From contig CAVQYJ010000023.1 in NCBI GenBank assembly GCA_963718145.1, positions 124,001-188,000 on the forward strand: a DNA stretch of 64,000 nucleotides. The letters are read 5' to 3'. Under the pieces are notes generated by a model that had not been told where the DNA came from, did not search any database, and was given only the letters and a program-made list of their open reading frames with translations. Position numbers and translations under genes: made by a program. Shown here piece after piece: positions 7,811 to 13,960 of the stretch (its first letter is position 1; every line of letters starts with the position of its first letter). Source of the stretch: UBA7672 sp963718145 (GTDB taxonomy: Bacteria > Pseudomonadota > Alphaproteobacteria > Caulobacterales > Hyphomonadaceae).

Positions 7811-8488
7811 ATGAAGCGAGCTGATGTCGTCAGCGTGCGCGGTCTCTTTTCCGGAGGCGCGCGGTACCGTCCGGCCCCTGGCCATCGCGGCTACACGTGG
7901 ACTCCGGCGGAAATCGCCCAGCTTCTCGTCGACCTCGAAGTCGGCGCCCGGAGCGACGAGGACGACGACGACGAATTCGCTCCCGACGAACGCTTCTATC
8001 TCGGCGTCATCACCCTCGGCAGAGGTCCCAACAACCAGTTCACCGTGTTCGACGGCTGCCAGCGCCTGACGACGCTCGCCTTCCTGCTCGCCTTCGCCCG
8101 CGACCGGATCGAGGATCCGCGCGAACGCCAGCGCCTCGACCGCATGCTGGTCCGCCGCTCCATGGTGAAGAAACCCGAGCCGCGCCTGCGCCTGACGCCG
8201 GAAGACCACGCCTGGTACGCACATTTCATCCTGCCGCCCGGCGCGACGCGCCGCCTGCCGACTCAGGCCCCGCTCGGCTCGCCGCGCGAACTCCTGATGG
8301 CGGCGCGCTTCATGGAGCAGTGCTTCGCCGACTACAGCCAGGACGACCTCTGGCGCATGGCCGGCTTCGCCAGCTTCCACGCCGCCGTCGTCCGCAGCCT
8401 CGTCGACGGCCACGCCCACGCGCCCGCGATCTCCACCCGCGCGGAACCGGTTCACGCCGGCTCCCACTACGGCATCGCGGCGGAGTAG
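7811..8488 (+). CDS. Short DUF262-domain protein (GmrSD N-terminal-like)
   Basis: A 225-residue protein carrying only a DUF262 domain, the ParB/Srx-like NTP-binding or nucleotide-hydrolysing domain of GmrSD-type (type IV) restriction enzymes. The region YTWTPAEIAQLLVDLEVG matches the N-terminal substrate-binding helix, FYLGVITLG the second strand and FTVFDGCQRLTTLAFLLAFA the family's DGxQRxTT motif; the usual second residue Gln is Cys here. There is no DUF1524 HNH nuclease domain, unlike the 584-residue relative at 33639. It is therefore either a truncated enzyme, a regulator, or half of a split system. It lies between the g3.5-like and holin-like genes. Confidence 0.72.
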   Translation: MKRADVVSVRGLFSGGARYRPAPGHRGYTWTPAEIAQLLVDLEVGARSDEDDDDEFAPDERFYLGVITLGRGPNNQFTVFDGCQRLTTLAFLLAFARDRIEDPRERQRLDRMLVRRSMVKKPEPRLRLTPEDHAWYAHFILPPGATRRLPTQAPLGSPRELLMAARFMEQCFADYSQDDLWRMAGFASFHAAVVRSLVDGHAHAPAISTRAEPVHAGSHYGIAAE

Positions 8489-8580
8489 GGAGATCGGGAA
8501 TAGGCAGCGGCGTTGCGCCGTCCCGCTGCGCCCGGTTCGCCACTGCCTATCGCCTGCACCCCATTCCCTATCCCCGCGCC
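8489..8580. repeat. Imperfect inverted repeat with GGAATAGGCAG / CTGCCTATC arms
   Basis: After the DUF262 stop, GGGAATAGGCAGCGG is mirrored by CACTGCCTATCGCC and ATTCCCTATCCC about 50 bases later. A related arrangement occurs at 13519-13612. It looks like an intergenic repeat of the GAATAG/CTATTC type rather than a typical terminator because no T-run follows. Its right edge overlaps the last codons of the holin-like gene. Confidence 0.45.
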
Positions 8581-8753
8581 CTCTTCCCGCCAAACACCGC
8601 CATCAGCCCAAGCGCCGCGATGAACGCCTTGTAGAGCGCATCGAGCTGCTCGGGCGCGACCAGCACGCCCGCTGTCGCCGCCAGCGCAGCGATGCCGCGC
8701 CACGTCGAAAACTCGCGCATCCGCTCGACCAGGTAACTCACAACCGAATTCAT
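8568..8753 (-). CDS. Holin-like small membrane protein
   Basis: A 61-residue protein (REFSTWRGIAALAATAGVLV...AFIAALGLMAVFGGK) with two hydrophobic segments around residues 18-33 and 42-55. The pattern 'R(E/x)xSTWxGIAAL...P(E)xxxA...G' is typical of small phage membrane proteins annotated as holins or lysis-associated proteins. It sits between portal and g3.5-like genes, where RcGTA has no holin. If functional it could help release particles by permeabilising the inner membrane; this is inference from family resemblance. AGGAGA-like sequence (GGAGAC) precedes the ATG, and a minus-strand terminator lies about 30 bp upstream. Confidence 0.6.
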   Translation of the reverse strand: MNSVVSYLVERMREFSTWRGIAALAATAGVLVAPEQLDALYKAFIAALGLMAVFGGKRARG

Positions 8754-8779
8754 CTTTCCGTCTCCTTCTCTGCTCCAAA

Positions 8780-8808
8780 GAAAAAGGGCGACCGAAGCCG
8801 CCCTTGCT
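8780..8808 (-). terminator. Rho-independent terminator upstream of the holin-like gene
   Basis: AAGGGCG and CGCCCTT form a seven-base-pair stem around an eight-base loop. On the minus strand it is followed by TTTTTCTTT. No minus-strand gene other than the GTA portal (ending at 9150) lies upstream, so it should stop GTA transcription before the holin-like gene. Confidence 0.6.
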
Positions 8809-8900
8809 CAAGCGCTCGCGCGCCTTCCGTAACTGTCCTTCATCGTTGGTCCGTAAGGCCGCCCCTGCTAGCGTTCTGGTTGCTGGGACACGGGGACACC

Positions 8901-9149
8901 ATGCGCATCCTTCTGGCAACGCTTGCCGCAGCCGCACTTTCCGCCTGCGCCCTCTACGACGCCTCGCCCGAAGAGAAATCCGAATTCCGCGCGCTGACGG
9001 CCACCGCCATCGGCATCCCCGAAGACGGCATCCGCATCTACAATACCCACGGCTTGCTGCTGAACATGAACTGGTCGGCGCGGACGCCCAGGGGCGACTA
9101 CTATTGCAGCCGCGACCTCAACGGCGATATCACGTGCCGGCCAGATTGA
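8901..9149 (+). CDS. Small lipoprotein of unknown function
   Basis: An 82-residue protein starting at the ATG at 8901 (GGGGACA just upstream) with a lipoprotein signal: MRILLATLAAAALSAC, the Cys being residue 16. The mature part (SPEEKSEFRALTATAIGIPED...YYCSRDLNGDITCRPD) has two further Cys that could form a disulfide. It should be anchored in a periplasm-facing membrane leaflet. The stop codon abuts the convergent portal stop with no base between them. No family is recognised. Confidence 0.7.
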   Translation: MRILLATLAAAALSACALYDASPEEKSEFRALTATAIGIPEDGIRIYNTHGLLLNMNWSARTPRGDYYCSRDLNGDITCRPD

Positions 9150-10244
9150 TCACTCGAGCCCCGCCATCCGCCGCTTCTCATCAACCGTGAGAAAGCTCGC
9201 CGCATCGATCCGCGCCCACTGCGCCGCGCGCTCTTCCTGGAACGCCGGCACGTTTTCGAGATCGGCCGTCAGTGCGCCGCCTGCCCGTCCCTCCAGCCAC
9301 ACCGAAATCGCCCGCGCCGCACGGTTCACCAGCGGCAGCACCGTCAGCCGCCAGAACGCCGAATTGGCCTCGCGATAGTTCGAATAGGTCGCATCGCCCG
9401 GAATGCCGAGCAGCATCGGCGGAACACCGAACGCCAGCGCGATCTCCCGCGCGGCTGCGTGCCGCTGCTCCACGAAATCCATGTCCGACGGCGACAGGCT
9501 CATCGGCTTCCAGTCGAGCCCGCCATGCAGCAGGATCGGCCGCCCGGCATTGCCTGCGCCCTGGTAGGTCCGCTCCATGTCATCGCGGATGTCCTGCCGC
9601 TGTTCCTCGCTCAGCTCGTCGCCGCCCGTATAGACCAGCGCGCCAGACGGCCGCGCCGCATTGTCGATCAGCGCCTTTGTCCACGCGCCGCCGGCATTGT
9701 GTATGTCCACCGCCCGCGCCGCCGCCTCCAGCGGCGAGTGCCCTTCATAGTCATTCGCCGGATGGAACAGCCGCATGTGCATCACGGGAAGAAAGCCGTC
9801 CGCCTCCCGCTCGATGCGCCTCACGTCGCCGCCGACGCGATGCTCCCACGCCGCCGGATAGCCGCGCGCTCCCTTCAGCATCCTCATCCTGTCCGGCCTC
9901 AGCACGAACAGTTCCCGAACCTCGCCCTCGATCGACACCGCTTCGAGAAAGGCGTCGCCTGACACGCACAGGTGTGAGTAGAACGCCTCCATCAGGTCCG
10001 GCGCGCCCTCCTCGCGGTTCGGCCGTTTGGCCAGCCGCGCCAGAGCTCCCTCAGCGTCATCGGCGCGGAACGGCACGCTCCCCGCCGCCTCCGACACCAT
10101 GCGCACGCAGCGATAGACGACTGCATTGCGCTCGAACCCTTCGCGGACCAGCGTCCCCAGGCCCGACCACTGCGCCAGTCGCAGGTCGGATATCGCCGTC
10201 ATCGGCAAGGCGCTCTTCGCCTCGCGCTTCCTGAACCATCGCAT
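9150..10244 (-). CDS. HK97-type phage portal protein (GTA g3-like)
   Basis: A 364-residue portal protein, the dodecameric ring through which DNA is packaged. The opening FRKREAK, then VREGFERNAVVYRCVRMVSE (residues 33-52), the SHLCVSGDAFLEA core strand, GGAWTKALIDNAARPSGALV, and GVPPMLLGIPGDATYSNYRE with AFWRLTVLPLV near the C-terminus all match GTA/HK97 portals. Length is slightly below the usual 390 or so. ATG at 10244 is preceded by a purine-rich GGAGACAAG. In intact clusters it follows the large terminase directly; here 8.8 kb of other genes intervenes. Confidence 0.92.
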   Translation of the reverse strand: MRWFRKREAKSALPMTAISDLRLAQWSGLGTLVREGFERNAVVYRCVRMVSEAAGSVPFRADDAEGALARLAKRPNREEGAPDLMEAFYSHLCVSGDAFLEAVSIEGEVRELFVLRPDRMRMLKGARGYPAAWEHRVGGDVRRIEREADGFLPVMHMRLFHPANDYEGHSPLEAAARAVDIHNAGGAWTKALIDNAARPSGALVYTGGDELSEEQRQDIRDDMERTYQGAGNAGRPILLHGGLDWKPMSLSPSDMDFVEQRHAAAREIALAFGVPPMLLGIPGDATYSNYREANSAFWRLTVLPLVNRAARAISVWLEGRAGGALTADLENVPAFQEERAAQWARIDAASFLTVDEKRRMAGLE

Positions 10245-10651
10245 TTCTTGTCTCCGGAAAATCCTCGGGAGCCGACAAGCGGAAGCCGCAGGCGTTCGGG
10301 CTCTTTCGCTTTGAGAAGTGTCTGACGTGGACCCGCGCCTCAGCGCCTCACACTTGTCGACCCTGACGAAGTCTAACCCGGTTTCTGTCCCCTACAGAAA
10401 AGTCGTCTCGAAACCGGCCATCGATTTTCGCCGGAATCTTCGAAACCGCCTGCGCCTCAAGCCTTCCCGCCCCTGAAGTTTTTTTCGGCTGCCCCCTCAA
10501 ACTGTAGGACAAGTCCGCCCGCTCTCCGACAGAAACGCCCCGCGCGCATGCTTTCCCCTGTCCTAACCATCCCACGCAAATCCGGCGCGCGCTTCCAACC
10601 GCGCTTTCACCTGAGGCGCGCACACTTGCCTGGATCACCGGGAGTCCGTCC
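10245..10651. other. Intergenic region upstream of portal and of the small-ORF family
   Basis: These 407 bases lie between divergent genes. They contain the 13-base motif CCCCTACAGAAAA (10389-10401) shared with the region upstream of the g1-like gene, and a CTAACCATC/CGCTTTCAC block (about 10563-10612) that is repeated upstream of the second small ORF. No RNA gene is visible. Confidence 0.5.
10389..10401 (-). promoter_or_regulatory. CCCCTACAGAAAA motif upstream of the portal gene
   Basis: Thirteen bases identical to 21043-21055 upstream of the g1-like gene. The sequence continues GTCGTCTCG here; a similar CAGAAAAATCGTTTCG occurs at 1082-1097 beside the g6 start. It is a candidate common regulatory site for separated GTA units; no binding protein can be named from sequence. 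Confidence 0.35.
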
Positions 10652-10885
10652 ATGCCGATCGAGGCTGCATCGTCCATCCGCGCCGCCGCCGACCACCGCG
10701 AGGCCACGCGCGTCGCCGCGCACCAGGTCGCCACCGAACGCGCCTGGCTGCGTCGCGACCAGCGCATCGAGGAAGCCAAGGCCAGCGACGCCGCTCGCCC
10801 CACCGTCGCCGAACGCGCCGCCGCCGAGCCGGCGCCGCGCGCCCGCCCGCCCGGCGCCGGCCTGCTGCTGGACGTGCTCGCGTAG
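10652..10885 (+). CDS. Small protein, LLDVLA-tail family copy 1
   Basis: A 77-residue, Ala/Arg-rich, helix-forming protein (MPIEAASSIRAAADHREATR...) whose last residues are GAGLLLDVLA. The following small gene starts MSVETAAY and ends AALLLDVLA, and a third ends SGQLVDVHA, so the three look like paralogs sharing a C-terminal tail. About 90 bp upstream it has a CTAACCATC...CGCAAA...CGCTTTCAC block also present before copy 2. A Shine-Dalgarno-like GGGAG precedes the ATG. There is no signal peptide or TM segment. Function is unknown; a conserved short C-terminal tail suggests docking to a common partner. Confidence 0.6.
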   Translation: MPIEAASSIRAAADHREATRVAAHQVATERAWLRRDQRIEEAKASDAARPTVAERAAAEPAPRARPPGAGLLLDVLA

Positions 10886-11033
10886 GCGCTGCGCGCCCTA
10901 CTCCCCACGCCCCTTTTGGTTACCCCCCGGCTAACCATCGCCCCGCAAACACGGCCCTCGTCCGCACGCGCCTTTCACGCGTGTCTGTCATGCTGTCTGG
11001 GTCGCCGTGAAGGCGGCCTGACAGGGGACTCGC

Positions 11034-11252
11034 ATGTCGGTCGAAACCGCAGCCTACCGGGCCACGCACCAGCGCCAGATCCGCGCCGCCAATGTCGAAA
11101 TGGTCCGCCAGCGCCTGCAGGAGGTGATGGCCCAACGCTCCGACGACGACATCCAGGGCGCCAGCAATACGGCCGACCTCCTGGAGATGGGCCACTTTCC
11201 GAAACGCACCACCGCCGGCGCCGCGGCGCTGCTGCTGGATGTCCTGGCCTAG
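11034..11252 (+). CDS. Small protein, LLDVLA-tail family copy 2
   Basis: A 72-residue soluble protein with a long predicted helix (RQIRAANVEMVRQRLQEVMA) followed by a linker and the tail AAALLLDVLA. N-terminus (MSVETAAY) and C-terminus resemble copy 1 (MPIEAASS, GLLLDVLA), and the DNA immediately after the stop (TAGGCGCT) is also the same in both. AGGGGACTCGC gives a good ribosome site. I do not recognise a family; tandem paralogy and shared upstream sequence indicate a real gene. Confidence 0.62.
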   Translation: MSVETAAYRATHQRQIRAANVEMVRQRLQEVMAQRSDDDIQGASNTADLLEMGHFPKRTTAGAAALLLDVLA

Positions 11253-11399
11253 GCGCTCGTCGCCTGCCTCCAAAGACATGTCCTCGACCCTCGCGGGGTT
11301 AAGCTTTTCGCAGCGTTCGCTGGGCCGAAATCGCAAACGTGAATCGCGGGACCCCGCAAATTAACGCAAATCGCTGCGGAACCCGGCAAAAAACTCCCC

Positions 11400-11417
11400 G
11401 TGATTCAGAATGGATTC
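11400..11417 (+). promoter_or_regulatory. Paired GANTC sites upstream of small-protein copy 3
   Basis: Two GATTC pentamers (11402-11406 and 11413-11417) lie 40-55 bp before the start. In Caulobacterales, GANTC is the CcrM methylation site read by GcrA, and pairs close to starts often mark cell-cycle-controlled promoters. Only the sites are seen; regulation is inferred. Confidence 0.35.
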
Positions 11418-11455
11418 ACCGCCCTCAGGCAATATGCGAGGTGAAGGAGAGTGTC

Positions 11456-11755
11456 ATGAGCGCCGGCTTGGGCGGAATCGGACCGGTTTCGGTCCGCTAC
11501 GCCCTGCAGATCAGAGAGCTTCTCAACGTGCAGGCCATCAAACGCATGGTCGCCGAGCAGGAAGCCGCGCGCGTTGACGCCGAGGCCGGCCGCGCCGAGC
11601 GCATCGAGGCCATCCGCGCCCGCAACGAAGTCTTCGCCGAAGAGCCGGTGAAGGTCGACGTGAAATCTGACATCTCCGCTCCGGCCGACAAGCCCGCGCC
11701 CGAAGCGAAAGAACCCGCGCCCACGTCCGGCCAGCTCGTCGACGTGCACGCCTAG
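11456..11755 (+). CDS. Small protein, LLDVLA-tail family copy 3 (divergent)
   Basis: A 99-residue protein with an N-terminal helix (VRYALQIRELLNVQAIKRMV), a charged helix (EQEAARVDAEAGRAERIEAI), a Pro/Ala/Lys-rich linker and the tail SGQLVDVHA, a divergent version of the LLLDVLA tail of the two preceding genes. GGTGAAGGAG gives a strong ribosome site before the ATG at 11456. Upstream are two GANTC sites. The domain order helix-linker-tail is common to all three copies. Function is not recognised. Confidence 0.65.
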   Translation: MSAGLGGIGPVSVRYALQIRELLNVQAIKRMVAEQEAARVDAEAGRAERIEAIRARNEVFAEEPVKVDVKSDISAPADKPAPEAKEPAPTSGQLVDVHA

Positions 11756-11907
11756 GCCAGGCGAGCGCCGCAAGGCGCCGCATCACATCGCTCCAGCTTC
11801 TGTGAAATTCGTCCGGTCTCGTTGTCCGCGAGGTAGTGAACCTGGACTAACGTTCGATCTCGTGCCGGGGACGCTGACCGCGCCTGACGCACATGGGGAA
11901 GAGAACA

Positions 11908-13150
11908 ATGTCCGGCCATCGTCTGGCCACCAAGAGCGGCAACATGACCATCCTGATGGGTGGCATGATTGCGATGGCCGTCGGCATCTCCGCCAGCGTC
12001 ATGGACTACATGTCCGTCAGCAGCCAGAAGCAGACGCTGCAGGGCGTCGCCGACCGCGCCGCCATCGCCGCCGCGCAGGAACTGATCGTCTTCCAGGGAA
12101 CCGAGAGCCGCGTCAGCTCCGTCGCCCAGAGCTTTGTCCGCGCCAACTATCGCGGCGAGCAGATGACCAGCGCCGTCATCGCCGACGGCGGCCGTACAGT
12201 GGAAGTCAGCGTCGAGGCCAAGGCAAACACCTACTTTCCCGGCCCCGTCTCGGACGCGATCAAGAACATCTCCGCCCATTCCACCGCCGAAGTTTCCGGC
12301 GGCGGCTACGTGTGCCTGATCGGGCTCGACACCGACGCCGTCGCCACGCTCAACATGATGAACAAGGCGCGGCTCAGCGCCACGACCTGCGCGGTCTACT
12401 CGAACTCGGTCAGCCCCAAATCGCTCTGGCTGCACGACACGGCGCGCATCGCCGCCGACCTCACCTGCGTCGCCGGCGGCATCCAGGGCCCGCTTGAATC
12501 CTTCTCGTTCAACCAGCCCACCGAAGACTGCCCGCCGATCGAGGATCCGCTGCGCGACCGCCCCAAGCCCGATGTCGGCGATACCAGCAAGTGCGACCAC
12601 AAGAACGTGCACATCGCCGCCTCCGACAAGGTCACCCTCAAGCCCGGCGTCTATTGCGGCGGCATATCCATCACCGGCGGCGAGGCGACCCTGCAACCCG
12701 GCATCTACGTGATGAGCAAGCGGCCAGTTGTCGGTCGGCGGCGGCGGCAGCCTCGAAGGCGAGAATGTCGGCTTCTTCTTCACCGGCGCCGCCTCCACCA
12801 TCCTGTTCCAGCGTGAAAGCCATGTCGCCCTCACCGCTCCGAAGACCGGCGACATGGCCGGTCTCCTCTTCTTCGAAGACCGCGACACCAAGTTCAGCAC
12901 CTACCACCGCATCACCAGCAACGACGCGCGCCGCCTCGTCGGCACCATGTACCTGCCGAAGTCGAAACTCATGATCGACGCCAATAACCCGGTGGCGGAC
13001 AAGTCCGAGTACACGATCATCATTGCCCGCGAGTTCGAACTGCGCGACGGCCCGGAACTGGTGCTCAACACCGACTATGAATCCACCCCCATCCCGGTCC
13101 CCGAAGGCGTCGGCAACAAGACCAGGTCCTCCGTCCGCCTGATCCGCTGA
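11908..13150 (+). pseudogene. TadG-like pilus assembly protein gene with one frameshift
   Basis: The N-terminus (SGNMTILMGGMIAMAVGISA, then DYMSVSSQKQTLQGVADRAA) is the hallmark of TadE/TadG-type pilus proteins: a short basic leader, one TM helix and the periplasmic 'LQ..aDaAalAaA' helix. A large Cys-containing extracytoplasmic domain follows (CLIGLDTDAV, KPGVYCGGISITGGEATLQP). The frame breaks near 12721: reading AAG-C-GGC-CAG as AAG-GGC-CAG rejoins GIYVMSKGQ to LSVGGGGSLEGENVGFFFTG, which runs to the TGA at 13150 for about 413 residues. One extra C therefore explains the break; it may be mutation or sequencing error. Start 11908 has GGGAAGAG upstream. No other tad genes are nearby. Confidence 0.75.
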
Positions 13151-13212
13151 CCGGCCGGCCGGGCCCGAAGCCCGCCATGGACGGCGGCGCGCCTGGCGTC
13201 GTATTGTCCGCC

Positions 13213-13518
13213 ATGCGCTTCCTTCTTCCCGCTCTTCTCCTTGCATCCTGCACGCAGATGGCCCCGCCCGCCGCGACCGCCGACAATGTCCGCGAAGCCA
13301 TCACCCGCGCCGCACAGCAGGACCCGAACCTTCCGCCGGTCCTGCCTGCCAGCCTCCGCGGCGCAACCGTCGCCGCAACCGGCGCCTGCCACGCCCTCGG
13401 CGCCGAGCAGCAATGCGCCGTCACCTTCCAGCGCCCCAACGGCGCGCGCGTCGAAACCAAGGTGTGGATGTCCAGAACCCCCGCCGGCTGGCTCGCCCGC
13501 AGCATCACGCTGAACTAG
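13213..13518 (+). CDS. Small lipoprotein of unknown function
   Basis: A 101-residue protein whose ATG at 13213 opens a lipoprotein signal (MRFLLPALLLASC, Cys 13). The mature domain (DNVREAITRAAQQDPNLPPV...CHALGAEQQCAVTFQRPNGA...RSITLN) contains two Cys likely to pair and an ordered alternation suggesting a small beta domain. An earlier ATG at 13177 would add residues before the signal and is less likely. It follows the TadG-like gene by 60 bp in the same direction. Confidence 0.65.
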   Translation: MRFLLPALLLASCTQMAPPAATADNVREAITRAAQQDPNLPPVLPASLRGATVAATGACHALGAEQQCAVTFQRPNGARVETKVWMSRTPAGWLARSITLN

Positions 13519-13612
13519 AAACGAGAATAGCGAGCAGCGCGTGGCTTGCCTGTGCATCAACGCACGCGGCCAACTCCTCGCTATTCGCTATTCCCTGTTC
13601 GCGTCTCAGTTC
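13519..13612. repeat. Inverted repeat with GAATAGCGAG / CTCGCTATTC arms
   Basis: GAGAATAGCGAG just after the lipoprotein stop is mirrored by CTCGCTATTCGCTATTCCC about 45 bases later. The arms resemble those of the element at 8489-8580. It separates two convergent lipoprotein genes and may act as a bidirectional terminator or a dispersed REP-like repeat. Confidence 0.5.
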
Positions 13613-13866
13613 GGCTTGGTCGACCTGTCGCCGTCCACCGCATCGCTCAACGCATCCGCGCCGTCCCTGTTGGTGGCGCCGGTGGTCTTGTCGATCGCCT
13701 CGCCGGCTTTCTCGAAGGCGCCGTCGCCCTTGTTCTCCTTGCCGTCGACCGCCTTGTCGATGGCGCGATCCACGCTCTCGCCGGCCTTCTCCGCCGAGCC
13801 GTCCTCGCACGCGGCCAGTCCCAGAACGCCCGCAACCGCGCAGGCGCACAGCAAAGCTTTCATCAT
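13606..13866 (-). CDS. Small lipoprotein with a charged repeat-like domain
   Basis: An 86-residue protein beginning MMKALLCACAVAGVLGLAAC, a lipoprotein signal with Cys at about residue 20. The mature part is a highly charged, helix-prone segment (EKAGESVDRAIDKAVDGKEN, later FEKAGEAIDKTTG) with a repeated (E)KAGE(S/A)(V/I)D motif. Start 13866 is favoured because CGAGGG lies nine bases upstream; the ATG at 13875 is too close. It is probably an envelope-anchored stress-type protein, but no family is assigned. Confidence 0.6.
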   Translation of the reverse strand: MMKALLCACAVAGVLGLAACEDGSAEKAGESVDRAIDKAVDGKENKGDGAFEKAGEAIDKTTGATNRDGADALSDAVDGDRSTKPN

Positions 13867-13960
13867 GGCAATCATCCCTCGTCATCCCGGGCAGACACGC
13901 CCGCACCAGTCCGAGAGCACAAACGCGCGAACCGCGGATCGGTTGCACGACCGGGATGGT

